Part shown: in pieces, positions 1 through 8,284 of the stretch
How positions within the stretch are numbered: position 1 is the stretch's first letter
How the letters are laid out: each line of letters opens with the position of its first letter
Source: Streptomyces orinoci
GTDB lineage: Bacteria; Actinomycetota; Actinomycetes; Streptomycetales; Streptomycetaceae
DNA: 64,000 nucleotides
Assembly (NCBI RefSeq): GCF_003121295.1
Contig: NZ_PHNC01000031.1
Location: forward strand, 1,056,439-1,120,438
Reading direction: 5' to 3'
Notes under the pieces: model-generated
Database searches by the model: none
What the model was told of the DNA's origin: nothing
The model's input: the letters and a program-made list of their open reading frames with translations, nothing else
Program-made: the position numbers and the translations under genes

Positions 1-314
1 AGCCGCAGCACGGTCAGCGAACGCAGCTGGCGGGGACGGTCGCTGCCGGCCAGCCGCCAGCGGATGACCCGGGGGTCGTAGACGTTCCACTCCTCGGCGG
101 GCAGCACGGTCACCCCGACCCGGCGGCGGGAGGCCACCAGGTGCATGGACTCCAGGACGCGTATCACCTCGCGGATCACGGTGCGGGACACCTCGAAGCG
201 CTGCTCCAGCTCCTCGGTGCGCAGCACGCTCCCCGGGGGGTGCTCACCACTGGTGATCGCGGGTCCGAGGGATTCCAGCACGCGGGCGTGCGGCCCCTGC
301 CCCTGGTTTTCCAT
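1..314 (-). CDS. FadR-type GntR family transcriptional regulator (N-terminal part)
   Basis: Only the first 104 residues lie in the window; the rest runs off the left edge. The N-terminal winged helix-turn-helix of the GntR family is clear: the protein opens MENQGQGPHARVLESLGPAI, then has the recognition stretch 'RFEVSRTVIREVIRVLESMHLV' in two parts (RFEVSRTVIREV, IRVLESMHLV) and 'RRRVGVTVLP' in the wing. 'YDPRVIRWRL' after the wing is typical of the FadR/FCD subfamily. It is divergent from a gluconokinase and gluconate permease, so it most likely represses them and responds to gluconate or a phosphorylated derivative; this is inferred from context. The ATG at 314 is preceded by CTTAGG on the coding strand. 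The ligand-binding FCD domain cannot be judged because it is outside the window. Confidence 0.85.
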   Translation of the reverse strand, partial: MENQGQGPHARVLESLGPAITSGEHPPGSVLRTEELEQRFEVSRTVIREVIRVLESMHLVASRRRVGVTVLPAEEWNVYDPRVIRWRLAGSDRPRQLRSLTVLR

Positions 315-345
315 GGCCTCAGCCTAAGGGGCGGCGGCCACGGCA

Positions 346-366
346 ATTAAGTATGACGTTTAAGTC
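346..366. promoter_or_regulatory. Candidate GntR operator between regulator and gluconokinase
   Basis: The short gap between the divergent regulator and gntK is AT-rich for this genome and holds TTAAGTATGACGTTTAAGTC. The AAGTATGACGTT core carries the GT-N3-AC spacing typical of FadR-subfamily sites. It sits about 95 bp upstream of the gntK start and 35 bp from the regulator start, so one site could control both. Similarity to the family consensus is seen by eye only. Confidence 0.4.
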
Positions 367-459
367 ACAGGGGCTTGAATAAGTCGTACCCAATGGGTTT
401 CAGTGGGTCGGCGGGTCCGGCGTCGAGGGCGACGCCGGTGTCAGACAGCGAGGTATCCG

Positions 460-963
460 ATGAGCAGCCGTCCGGTCGTGGTGGTCATGGGCGTCGCCGG
501 TACGGGCAAGACCACGGTCGGCCCGCTGGTGGCCGAGGCGCTGGGCGTGCCCTATGCCGAGGGCGACGACTTCCACCCCCCGGCCAATATCGCCAAGATG
601 ACGGCCGGCATCCCGCTGGACGACGCCGACCGGGCCCCCTGGCTGGACGCGGTGGGCGCCTGGGCACGCGGCCGTGGCGGCCGGGGTGGTGTGGTCAGCT
701 GCTCCGCGCTCAAGCGCGCCTACCGCGACCGGCTGCGCGCCGCCGCCCCCGGCATTGTCTTTCTCCACCTCACCGGGGAACGGCAGTTGATCGCCGGCCG
801 GATGGCGGCCCGGACCGGCCACTTTATGACCACCCGCCTGCTGGACTCCCAATTCGCCACCCTGGAACCGCTCCAGGCCGATGAAGCGGGCGTCGTCGTG
901 GACATCACCCCCGAGGCCGCCGTCATCGCCGAACGGGCAGCCGCCGCCCTGCGCCGGCTGTAG
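460..963 (+). CDS. gntK: Gluconokinase (GntK/IdnK family)
   Basis: This 167-residue protein should phosphorylate D-gluconate to 6-phosphogluconate with ATP in the cytoplasm, feeding the pentose phosphate pathway. The Walker A motif GVAGTGKT is at residues 11-18, followed by the family stretch 'YAEGDDFHPPANIAKM' (substrate pocket) and 'ALKRAYRDRLR'. Length matches the small, single-domain P-loop gluconokinases (about 160-175 residues). The ATG at 460 is chosen because AGCGAGG lies 7 bases upstream and the P-loop then starts at the usual distance; a longer reading from 403 adds only an Arg-rich tail. It is followed after 35 bp by the gluconate permease in the same direction, so the two are probably co-transcribed and controlled by the divergent GntR-type regulator. 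Confidence 0.93.
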   Translation: MSSRPVVVVMGVAGTGKTTVGPLVAEALGVPYAEGDDFHPPANIAKMTAGIPLDDADRAPWLDAVGAWARGRGGRGGVVSCSALKRAYRDRLRAAAPGIVFLHLTGERQLIAGRMAARTGHFMTTRLLDSQFATLEPLQADEAGVVVDITPEAAVIAERAAAALRRL

Positions 964-998
964 GCCGCACCCCCCAACTCCCTTACCTAGGAAGCCCC

Positions 999-2396
999 GT
1001 GAGCACTCTCAGCGTCGAGATGCTGGCCGCGGCCCCCGCCGGACCGATCACTTCGGCAGGTCACGCACAGCTGGGCATCGCCGTACTCGTCGGCATAGCC
1101 GTCATCGTCCTTCTCATCACCCGCCTCAAACTGCATGCCTTCCTCTCCCTCACCATTGGCTCCCTGGTGCTCGGCGCGGTCGCCGGGGCGCCGCTGGACA
1201 AGGTGATCACCAGCTTCGGCAATGGCCTGGGTGCCACGGTGGCCGGAGTGGGGGTCCTGATAGCCCTTGGCTCCATCCTGGGCAAGCTGCTGGCCGACTC
1301 CGGCGGTGCCGACCAGATCGTGGACACCATCCTGGCCCGGACGGGCGGCCGTTCGATGCCCTGGGCCATGGTGCTGATCGCCGGGGTGATCGGGCTGCCG
1401 CTGTTCTTCGAGGTCGGGATCGTGCTGCTGATCCCGGTGGTGCTGCTGGTCGCCAAGCGCGGCGGCCACTCCCTGATGCGCATCGGCATCCCGGCCCTGG
1501 CCGGGCTGTCGGTGATGCACGGCCTGGTGCCGCCGCACCCCGGCCCGCTGGCGGCCATCGACGCCATCGGCGCCAACCTGGGGGTCACCCTGGCGCTGGG
1601 CGTGCTGGTCGCGGTGCCCACCGCCGTGATCGCCGGACCGCTGTTCTCCAGACTCGCCGCCCGCTGGGTGGATGTGCCCCCGCCCGAGCGGCTCACCCCC
1701 CAGCGCCCCTCCGAGGAACTCCGCCGGCGCCCCGGTTTTGGCGCCACGGTGGGCACGGTGCTGCTGCCGGTGGTGCTGATGCTGGTCAAGGCGCTGGTGG
1801 ATGTGGTGGTGGACGACCCCCGGGACCGCCTCCAGCGGATCGCCGATGTCATCGGCTCCCCGCTGATCGCCCTGCTGGCCGCGGTGCTGCTGGCCATGTT
1901 CACCCTGGGCCGGGCGGCCGGCTTCGGCCGGGAACGGCTGACCGCCACGGTGGAGCGGGCCCTGATACCCATCGCCGGGATCCTGCTGATCGTCGGCGCG
2001 GGCGGCGGCTTCAAACAGACCCTGATCGACGTCGGCGTCGGCCGGATGATCCTGGACCTCTCCAAGGGCTGGTCCGTCTCCGCCCTGCTGCTGGCCTGGC
2101 TGATCGCGGTGGCCATCCGCCTGGCCACCGGCTCCGCCACGGTGGCCACCATCTCCGCCGCCGGCCTGGCCGCCCCCCTGGCGGCGGGCATGAGCACCAC
2201 CCACACCGCCCTCCTGGTCCTCTCCGTGGGCGCCGGTTCGCTGTTCTTCAGCCATGTCAATGACGCGGGCTTCTGGATGGTGAAGGAGTACTTCGGCATG
2301 GATGTGGGGCAGACACTCAAGACCTGGTCACTGATGGAGACCGTGATCTCGGTGGTGGGCCTGGGCTTTGTGCTACTGCTCTCCCTGGTGCTGTAG
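999..2396 (+). CDS. gntP: Gluconate:proton symporter, GntP family permease
   Basis: A 465-residue integral membrane protein with about 12 hydrophobic segments and the family's conserved stretches ('GLPLFFEVGIVLLIPVV', 'LVPPHPGPLAAI', 'ATGSATVATISAAGL', 'FSHVNDAGFWMVKEY'). These identify a GntP/GntT-type gluconate permease; length is usual for the family (about 440-470). The GTG at 999 has an AGGAAG ribosome binding site six bases upstream, and the N-terminus before the first helix is short. It lies 35 bp downstream of gntK, giving an uptake-and-phosphorylation pair. Its last 24 bases overlap the 3' end of the convergent monooxygenase gene, where a CTGTAGC repeat encodes both ends. Confidence 0.93.
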   Translation: MSTLSVEMLAAAPAGPITSAGHAQLGIAVLVGIAVIVLLITRLKLHAFLSLTIGSLVLGAVAGAPLDKVITSFGNGLGATVAGVGVLIALGSILGKLLADSGGADQIVDTILARTGGRSMPWAMVLIAGVIGLPLFFEVGIVLLIPVVLLVAKRGGHSLMRIGIPALAGLSVMHGLVPPHPGPLAAIDAIGANLGVTLALGVLVAVPTAVIAGPLFSRLAARWVDVPPPERLTPQRPSEELRRRPGFGATVGTVLLPVVLMLVKALVDVVVDDPRDRLQRIADVIGSPLIALLAAVLLAMFTLGRAAGFGRERLTATVERALIPIAGILLIVGAGGGFKQTLIDVGVGRMILDLSKGWSVSALLLAWLIAVAIRLATGSATVATISAAGLAAPLAAGMSTTHTALLVLSVGAGSLFFSHVNDAGFWMVKEYFGMDVGQTLKTWSLMETVISVVGLGFVLLLSLVL

Positions 2397-3932
2397 CTGA
2401 GGCTGTAGCCGGTGCTGTAGCGGGGCCTGTAGCGGGGCCGCCCCATACCTCCCGGCGAGGTAGGCATCCACCTCCCCAAGGTCCTCCGTGGCCAGCCCCA
2501 CATAGCCGTCCGGGCGTATCAGGAACAGGCCCGTCCCATAAGCCCGTTGCGCATGCCCGCCCCCGTCGTGGACATCGGCGTCGGCCCCTCCGATCCGTAC
2601 CACCCGCACTTCGGTGGCGGATTTCCTTGGCGCATCGCCCTCGCCGGCCAAAGGAAATCCGACTCCGAGCGCGAGCAGGGTGAAGTGGGTGCCGCGGAAG
2701 AGGTCGAAGAGGCTGACCATGGTGCCGTCGGGGGACTTCAGGGGGGCGTCGGGGGCGCGGTCGCCTGCGCGCAGGGCGGTGGGCGGCAGGGCGGTGCGGG
2801 TCTCGTGGGTGAGCGGGCTGTCGGGGTAGCCGAGGTGCAACTGGTGGGTTTCGGTGCCCCGTTGCTCGGTCATCTTGCGGCCGGGGGCATCCCCCTGGTG
2901 CAGCCGGGTGCTCAGGCCCAGTACGTTGGCGGCCACCGGCAGCCGCTCGGCCTGGTAGGAGTCCAGGAGGGCGTCCGGGGCACCGTGCCGCAGTACCCGG
3001 TGCAGCTTCCAGCCGAGGTTGTAGGCGTCCTGGATACCGGTGTTGAGGCCCTGGGCGCCGGCGGGGGAGTGGATATGGGCGGCGTCCCCGGCCAGGAAGA
3101 CCCGGCCGGTACGGAATTGCTCGGCCATGGCCGTCCTGGCCCGGAAGACCGAGGCCCAGTGGACGGTTCCGGCGTGCAGCCCGGTCCAGGAGTCCACCAG
3201 CCGCCGTACGGCCCCCGGATCCGTGTCGGGCTCGGCGCCGCCCAGGTCGGCGAAGAGCTGGAAGGCCGTGCCGGGCAGGGGGCACAGGGCCAGGGTGCCC
3301 TGCTCGAGGTGCCAGAGATGCCAGTTGTCCCGGTCCAGGCCGGTCACCTCCAGGTCGGCCACCATCATGGGGTTGGGGTCCACGGTGGAGCCGGTGAACG
3401 GAGTGCCGAGGGCGGTGCGTACGGTGCTGCGTCCGCCGTCGGCGGCGACCAGATATGCGGCGTGCGCCGTCTCCTCCGTGCCGGCGGCGGTGCGCAGCTG
3501 GGCCGTCACGCCCTGGGGGGTCTGGGTGAAGGTGGTGAGCCGGGTGCCGAACTCCACCTGGCCGCCGAGCTGTTGCAGGCGCCGGTGGAGTATTTCCTGG
3601 GTGCGCCACTGGGGCAGCAGCCAGGGCTCGGCATGGGGGACGTCGGGGGTGGGGCCGGGGCGGGTGATCATGTCCCACTGCCTGGCCTTGCGGCCGTTCT
3701 CCCAGGCGGCCATGGTCGGCAGGCGCATGCCCGCCTCATAGATCTCCTCGACGATCCCCAGGTCGTCGAAGAGCTCCAGGGTGCGGGGCTGGAGGCCCTT
3801 GCCCCGGGAGCCGGGGAACAGCCGGTCGCCGGCCTCCAGCAGCCGGAACTCCACGCCCCTGCGGGCCAGTTCGCAGCCCAGCATCAGGCCGGTGGGGCCG
3901 GCTCCCACGATCAGGACTTCGGATGCGGACAT
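2373..3932 (-). CDS. FAD-dependent aromatic monooxygenase (PheA/TfdB type)
   Basis: A 519-residue flavoprotein of the phenol hydroxylase-like class A monooxygenases. The N-terminal Rossmann motif GAGPTG is at residues 10-15, the DG motif reads 'LVAADGGRSTVR', and the GD motif reads 'GRVFLAGDAAHIHSPAGAQG', which together bind FAD and NADPH. A C-terminal thioredoxin-like part ('GTHFTLLALGVGF', 'FLIRPDGYVG') is as found in this group. It would hydroxylate an aromatic or polyketide-like substrate; the substrate cannot be read from sequence. The last 20 residues are a Leu/Gln/Pro repeat (APLQAPLQHRLQPQLQHQ) encoded by CTGTAGC repeats that overlap gntP, so the true protein may have gained a tail. 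ATG at 3932 follows GGAGGGGGAATCC. It is divergent from a TetR-family gene across a strong operator. Confidence 0.9.
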   Translation of the reverse strand: MSASEVLIVGAGPTGLMLGCELARRGVEFRLLEAGDRLFPGSRGKGLQPRTLELFDDLGIVEEIYEAGMRLPTMAAWENGRKARQWDMITRPGPTPDVPHAEPWLLPQWRTQEILHRRLQQLGGQVEFGTRLTTFTQTPQGVTAQLRTAAGTEETAHAAYLVAADGGRSTVRTALGTPFTGSTVDPNPMMVADLEVTGLDRDNWHLWHLEQGTLALCPLPGTAFQLFADLGGAEPDTDPGAVRRLVDSWTGLHAGTVHWASVFRARTAMAEQFRTGRVFLAGDAAHIHSPAGAQGLNTGIQDAYNLGWKLHRVLRHGAPDALLDSYQAERLPVAANVLGLSTRLHQGDAPGRKMTEQRGTETHQLHLGYPDSPLTHETRTALPPTALRAGDRAPDAPLKSPDGTMVSLFDLFRGTHFTLLALGVGFPLAGEGDAPRKSATEVRVVRIGGADADVHDGGGHAQRAYGTGLFLIRPDGYVGLATEDLGEVDAYLAGRYGAAPLQAPLQHRLQPQLQHQGEQ

Positions 3933-3942
3933 AAGGATTCCC

Positions 3943-4001
3943 CCTCCTTAACGGCGTTCAATTTAATGCCGTTAAGGAGGGTGTCCTGAACACCGTTAAA
4001 C
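3943..4001. promoter_or_regulatory. Operator: 13-bp perfect inverted repeat plus a third half-site
   Basis: CCTCCTTAACGGC at 3943-3955 and its exact reverse complement at 3968-3980 flank a 12-base AT-rich spacer; a further CCGTTAAA half lies at 3993-4000. The arms include the GGAGG Shine-Dalgarno of the leftward monooxygenase, and the array ends eight bases before the TetR start. This is the layout expected for a TetR-type repressor controlling itself and its neighbour. Confidence 0.8.
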
Positions 4002-4008
4002 TGTCAAG

Positions 4009-4671
4009 GTGGGAAACCGACTGGACCGTGATCAGGTGGTGCGCACCGCGCTGGGGGTGCTCAACGAGGAGGGCCTGGAGGGGCTGACCCTGCGCCGCAT
4101 CGCCAAGGAGCTCAATGTGCAGGCGCCGGCGCTGTACTGGCACTTCAAGCACAAGCGGGACCTGCTGGACGCGATGGCGACCGAGATGATGCGCGGGATG
4201 TTCGAGGGAGTCGCCGCCGCCGAAGCGGCGGACTGGCGCGAGGCGCTGGTGGAGACCCAGCGGGCGTTCCGCCGCAGTCTGCTGAGCTACCGCGACGGCG
4301 GGAAGGTGTTCAGCGGGACGCGGTTCACCGATACCAGTTATGCGCCGCCCATGGAGGCGCATCTGCGGCGGCTGGTCGATGGGGGGCTGCGGCCGCGGGC
4401 GGCATTCCGGGCGGCGTTCACGGCCAACTGCTACACGGTCGGGTATGTGATCGAGGAGCAGGCGATGGGGCCTGATCCGGGGCGGGGCGAGAGTGGCGGT
4501 CAGGGGTACGACCTTGAGGCCCGCGCCCGGCGGCTGGCGGACTATCCGCTGACCGCCGAGGCGGGGTTCGAGCTGTTCGGGGATCCCGAGGCGGGGTTCG
4601 AGGCGGGGTTGCGGGCGGTTGTCGCGGGCATCGAGGTCACGTTGGCGGCGCCCCTGACGGGGCGCCCCTAA
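4009..4671 (+). CDS. TetR family transcriptional regulator (TetR_C-type)
   Basis: A 220-residue regulator. Residues about 8-55 form the helix-turn-helix ('EGLTLRRIAKELNVQAPALYWHF'), read as DNA recognition with the TetR/TetR_N signature 'ALYWHFKHKRDLLDAM'. The C-terminal part ('AAFRAAFTANCYTVGYVIEEQAMGPD') resembles the tetracycline-repressor ligand-binding domain, so a hydrophobic aromatic ligand is likely. The GTG at 4009 has only a weak AAGG upstream and may be read from a very short leader. It is divergent from the FAD monooxygenase, and the palindromic operator between them suggests it represses the enzyme until substrate or product binds. Its stop overlaps by four bases the 3' end of the convergent acyltransferase gene. 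Confidence 0.88.
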   Translation: MGNRLDRDQVVRTALGVLNEEGLEGLTLRRIAKELNVQAPALYWHFKHKRDLLDAMATEMMRGMFEGVAAAEAADWREALVETQRAFRRSLLSYRDGGKVFSGTRFTDTSYAPPMEAHLRRLVDGGLRPRAAFRAAFTANCYTVGYVIEEQAMGPDPGRGESGGQGYDLEARARRLADYPLTAEAGFELFGDPEAGFEAGLRAVVAGIEVTLAAPLTGRP

Positions 4672-5780
4672 CCGTCAAGTGACCTACGCAGCAAGGGTGT
4701 CAGGCGCCGCTCCACGCATACATGGATCACCCAGGCCAGGGTCAGCATCAAGGCGAGGGTGAGCGCGAGGGTTCCATAGGCGGGGATGCCCAGGCGGCGG
4801 TGGAGGAGAGCGATCACCACCCAGCCCAGGTGTTCGTGGACCAGGTAGAAGGGGTAGGTCAGCGCGCCCGCCAGGGGCAGCCAACTCCAGTTCGCCCAGC
4901 GGGCCTTGCCCAGGGCGATGGCGGCGACCATCGCATAACCGGCGGCCAGCACCGCGATGATGGCGTACTGCGAGCGGTAGGAGAAGTAGTGCGGGCCCGG
5001 CGGATGCCATAGGCCCGCCACCGCATAGTGCTGCCCCACCAGAAAACTCATCAGCACAATGCCCCAGGACAGCGCGGAGTGCCCGAAGCGGTGCAGCAGA
5101 TACAGGCCGATGCCGCCGATGAAGAAGGCGGAGTACTCCGGCATCACCACCACCCGCAGCAGCTCGATATGCGAGGCGGTGGTGATCACCGAGGCCAGGG
5201 TCCACACCGAGCAGAACATCACCACCCGCTGCCGGGTCGCCCCCGGCACCACCACGAACAGGGCGAACAGCACATAGAACCGCAGCTCCGCCCAGAGCGT
5301 CCAGCACACTCCCAGCACCCGCTGGGCGCCGGCCGGCTGTTGGAGCATGGTCAGGTTGACCAGGGTGTCGCTGGCCGAGACGGTCTTGTAGCCGGCCCAG
5401 GGCAGTGCGAAGACCACCGTCACCAGCGCGATGGCCACCCAGTAGGCGGGATAGAGCCGGGCGGCGCGGGAGGCGAAGAAGGACCGCAGGGAGCGGCCCC
5501 AGCCGCTCATGCAGATGACAAAGCCGCTGATGACGAAGAAGATCTCCACCCCCAGGCAGCCATAGGCGAAGGCCGGGGAGAGGTGCGGGAACTGGTGGCG
5601 GGGCGAGCCGCCCCAGGCGCGGCCGACCTCGCCGCCGCGTCCTCCGTAGTGGTAGAGCGCCACCATCAGGGCGGCGATCAGCCGCAGTCCGTCCAGGGCG
5701 TACAGCCGCCCGCCCGAGGAGCCGCGGCTGCGGACGGGCTCGGGGGCGGGGGCCGGCCGGGGAAGAGTGGGGGCCGTCAA
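4668..5780 (-). CDS. Membrane O-acyltransferase, acyltransferase-3 (OafA-like) family
   Basis: A 370-residue polytopic membrane protein with around ten hydrophobic segments. The N-terminal family signature 'LYALDGLRLIAALMVALYHY' carries the invariant Arg and His of acyltransferase 3 proteins, and 'GVEIFFVISGFVICMS' follows. Such enzymes move acetyl groups across the membrane onto cell-surface sugars. It is the last gene of the leftward arm of the nonulosonate cluster, so O-acetylation of that polymer is a reasonable inference. The start is an unusual TTG at 5780, inside TTGA shared with the stop of the upstream transferase gene, which argues for translational coupling; no better start exists before the signature. 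Confidence 0.85.
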   Translation of the reverse strand: MTAPTLPRPAPAPEPVRSRGSSGGRLYALDGLRLIAALMVALYHYGGRGGEVGRAWGGSPRHQFPHLSPAFAYGCLGVEIFFVISGFVICMSGWGRSLRSFFASRAARLYPAYWVAIALVTVVFALPWAGYKTVSASDTLVNLTMLQQPAGAQRVLGVCWTLWAELRFYVLFALFVVVPGATRQRVVMFCSVWTLASVITTASHIELLRVVVMPEYSAFFIGGIGLYLLHRFGHSALSWGIVLMSFLVGQHYAVAGLWHPPGPHYFSYRSQYAIIAVLAAGYAMVAAIALGKARWANWSWLPLAGALTYPFYLVHEHLGWVVIALLHRRLGIPAYGTLALTLALMLTLAWVIHVCVERRLTPLLRRSLDG

Positions 5781-7135
5781 CGGGTCACCGGTGCTTTCCG
5801 GGTGAGCCGCCGGCGCAGGGCGCGTGCCCGGCGGGCCATCCGGCGCACGGCGGGGTTACGGGGCAGAAAGGCGAGCTGGGAGGGCAGGGCGCCGGGCAGC
5901 CCCAGCGCGGTGAGGCGGCGGCGCTTGAAGTAGCGCCGGGTACGGGCGTCCAGGTGCCCGGCGAGATAGCGCTCGGCGGCCGGGCGGAGGCCGGGGTGGA
6001 GCTGGGGCTGCATGGCATAACCCACGGCCTGGAACAGGGAGTTGAGCTCCTCGGAGGAGGTGGCGGGTGGCGGGGCGGGGTCGGCCAGGTCGGGGAGCAG
6101 GGCGTCCACCAGGGTCACCGGGACCCGGTTGCTGTTCTGGTACGGGGTGAGCCGCTCCAGCAGGAGCCCGGTGCCGGTACGGGCGGTGGGCAGGGCGTAG
6201 AGGCTTTGGGCGGTGATCAGGGCGGTGGAGAAACAGCCGGTCACCAGCGCCGGGCGCAGCCGCTGGAACACTACCTCGGCCAGCGCGGAGGTGTGCAGCA
6301 CGGTGAGCTCCGCGCCCAGCCGCCGCGCCTCCTGCTCCAGCCGGCCCGACCAGTGGGCGGGGGCGGTGGGGTGCGGTTTGAACACCACCCGGCGGTGGCC
6401 CCGCGCCACGGCCCCGCGCAGCATCCGCAGATGCAGTTCTTCCTCCTCCCCGGGGGTGAGGATCTCCAGGGCGGCGAGGTACTGGCCGAGCAGGAGCGCC
6501 GACTCCTCGGGGGCGGGGGGCAGTTCGGTGGCGTCGGAGAGTTCGGCCAGCACCTTGGTGAAGACCTCGCCGGGGATGATCTCGGCGGGCACTCCGAACT
6601 CGGTGAGCAGCAGCGGCCGCAGCCCGGGCACCAGGTCCAGGTGGAGCAGCCGGTGGATCCGGGTGCCGATCAGCGGGTCCAGCTTGTTGCGGGTGGGGCC
6701 ATAGCTCATCAGACCGTCGGCATAGACCTCCAGGGGCGCGTCCGGGAACAACTGGGCAATGGCCTGGGCGGGGTTGACCTGGATGGATTCCACGATCAGT
6801 GCCACCCGGTCGTCGCCCAGGCCCCACAGCAGCCGCAAATGGCGTTCCCACAGCGGGACATCGTCGGGGCGCGGGGCCCAGCCGCCGGGGTGGAAGGGGC
6901 TGATGGTCTCGTTCCAGGACAGCACCCCGTCGAAGCGGGTGCGCAGCCGCTCGAAGCCGGGGGCCCGGTCGGGGCCGGGGGTGGTCTCGGGTACGGCCGC
7001 GTTATTGGCGATCAGCAGCAGCCGCCGTCCGGCGGGGGCGAACAGTCCGGCGTCCAGGGCGGCGGCCAGGGTGGCCGCACCATAGAGGGTGGAGGCCAGG
7101 AAGATCTGGGTGGTGGGTGCCGGGCGCGGGGTCAT
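5777..7135 (-). CDS. Alpha-2,8-polysialyltransferase-like protein
   Basis: A 452-residue cytoplasmic glycosyltransferase resembling the bacterial alpha-2,8-polysialyltransferase family (PF07388 type). Recognisable parts are 'TQIFLASTLYGAATLAAALDAG' near the N-terminus, 'LSWNETISPFHPGGWAPR', the stretch 'VFKPHPTAPAHWSGRL' with the conserved HP motif thought to bind the CMP-sugar, and 'LVTGCFSTALITA' close to the C-terminus (Ser-Ser/Thr motif region). It probably polymerises or extends a CMP-activated nonulosonic acid made by NeuB/NeuA of this cluster. The ATG at 7135 overlaps the stop of the upstream glycosyltransferase by four bases (ATGA); the much longer reading upstream is antisense coding of that neighbour. 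A basic C-terminal tail (KRRRLTALG, RMARRARALRRRL) may hold it at the membrane. Confidence 0.85.
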   Translation of the reverse strand: MTPRPAPTTQIFLASTLYGAATLAAALDAGLFAPAGRRLLLIANNAAVPETTPGPDRAPGFERLRTRFDGVLSWNETISPFHPGGWAPRPDDVPLWERHLRLLWGLGDDRVALIVESIQVNPAQAIAQLFPDAPLEVYADGLMSYGPTRNKLDPLIGTRIHRLLHLDLVPGLRPLLLTEFGVPAEIIPGEVFTKVLAELSDATELPPAPEESALLLGQYLAALEILTPGEEEELHLRMLRGAVARGHRRVVFKPHPTAPAHWSGRLEQEARRLGAELTVLHTSALAEVVFQRLRPALVTGCFSTALITAQSLYALPTARTGTGLLLERLTPYQNSNRVPVTLVDALLPDLADPAPPPATSSEELNSLFQAVGYAMQPQLHPGLRPAAERYLAGHLDARTRRYFKRRRLTALGLPGALPSQLAFLPRNPAVRRMARRARALRRRLTRKAPVTR

Positions 7136-8109
7136 CGGGCCGCCTCCGCCGGGACCGGGCGGCGGCGCAGCCGGCGCAGCCGGGCCGCGCGGTCGTCGTC
7201 CATGGAATTCAGGGCGTCCCTCAGCAATTCCGGGGGCAGTCGTTTTATGGCGGCCGCGCTCATCGAACGCAGGGTGCGGGCCACGGCCGGTTCGAACCGT
7301 TCGATGCCGCCCAGGTGATGGGAAATAATGGCGCAATAGGTCCGCACGGCTTTGGGCAGGAGTTCCCGGGCCTCGGGGTCCTGTGCGGTCTCCTCGATTA
7401 CCTGGTCGAATGCGCGAATGAAATCGAGTTGGCGTACATCGCCGATCTGGGTGAGCGAGGAGGCCACTCCGCGCCGGTAGAAGACCCCGGGCAATCCGGC
7501 CACCGCGAATGAACGGGCCCGCCGGTGCAGCCGCCAGATCCAGGGCCGGTCCTCGGCGGTGCGCAGTCCGTCGGGGAAATGCAGCAGCCCTTGGTCGAGC
7601 AGCCGCCGGTGGTAGATCCCGGCCCAGGCGTAGGGGTAGTCCACGGAGGTGGAGCGGTGGGCGGGCAGTATGGCGCCGCGCGGGTCCAGCGGGGTCCAGC
7701 GCCGGCCCTGGGGCACCCGGTGCACGGTGCGGGTGCGGCCGGTGCACTGGATGTGGTCGGTGCGCAGGAAATCGACGTCCAAGTCCTCGATCGCGGCGAG
7801 GAGTTGGGGGTAGTAGCCGGGGGCCAGCCAGTCGTCGCCGTCCAGGAAGGCCAGATACTCGCCGCGGGCCGCGTCCAGGCCGGTGTTGCGGGCGGTGGCC
7901 AGTCCGCCGTTCTTCCGGTGCCGTATCAGCACCGCACCCGGCAGTTCCCCTTCCGCGCGCCGCAGGATCTCCGGCGTGTCATCGGTCGAACAATCGTCGA
8001 CGAGAATGAATTCGAAGTCCTCGCGGGTGTTCGCCTGCAGGCTCCTCAGGGTGTCCGGTGCATAGGTCTGCACATTGAAGAACGGCACGATGACGGAGAG
8101 CTTGACCAC
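7132..8109 (-). CDS. Family 2 glycosyltransferase
   Basis: A 325-residue GT-A fold transferase. It begins 'VKLSVIVPFFNVQTYAPDTL', has the nucleotide-binding 'ILVDDCSTDDTPEIL', 'NGGLATARNTGLDAARGEYL' and the DxD-type metal site in 'FLDGDDWLAPGYY'. The acceptor half contains 'TAEDRPWIWRLHRRA', as in glycosyltransferases of capsule and teichoic acid clusters. GTG at 8109 is taken because it precedes the first beta strand directly; there is only a weak ribosome binding site. It is the first gene of the leftward arm (glycosyltransferase, polysialyltransferase-like, acyltransferase), and all three are coupled by four-base overlaps. Its likely role is adding a backbone or linker sugar to the cell-wall polymer. 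Confidence 0.9.
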   Translation of the reverse strand: MVKLSVIVPFFNVQTYAPDTLRSLQANTREDFEFILVDDCSTDDTPEILRRAEGELPGAVLIRHRKNGGLATARNTGLDAARGEYLAFLDGDDWLAPGYYPQLLAAIEDLDVDFLRTDHIQCTGRTRTVHRVPQGRRWTPLDPRGAILPAHRSTSVDYPYAWAGIYHRRLLDQGLLHFPDGLRTAEDRPWIWRLHRRARSFAVAGLPGVFYRRGVASSLTQIGDVRQLDFIRAFDQVIEETAQDPEARELLPKAVRTYCAIISHHLGGIERFEPAVARTLRSMSAAAIKRLPPELLRDALNSMDDDRAARLRRLRRRPVPAEAAR

Positions 8110-8284
8110 TCGGGTGAGGTTAGGCGGCCGCCCGGCATTCGTTCTGACCGCCGCTGTAAGTGAAGGTGAACGAAGCGCGGCGGAATGATGAACCCGCCCT
8201 GCGCGTCAACCACTTCGCCGATCGTCGATGTGCTGTTTACCGGCTGTTGCGCTCGCGTTGGCCACCCAAACGGAATCAATTCCT

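Noticed and set aside
987..2255. Long minus-strand frames opposite gntP
   Set aside because: They mirror third-position G+C of the permease and give low-complexity His/Gln/Gly-rich protein without a ribosome site.
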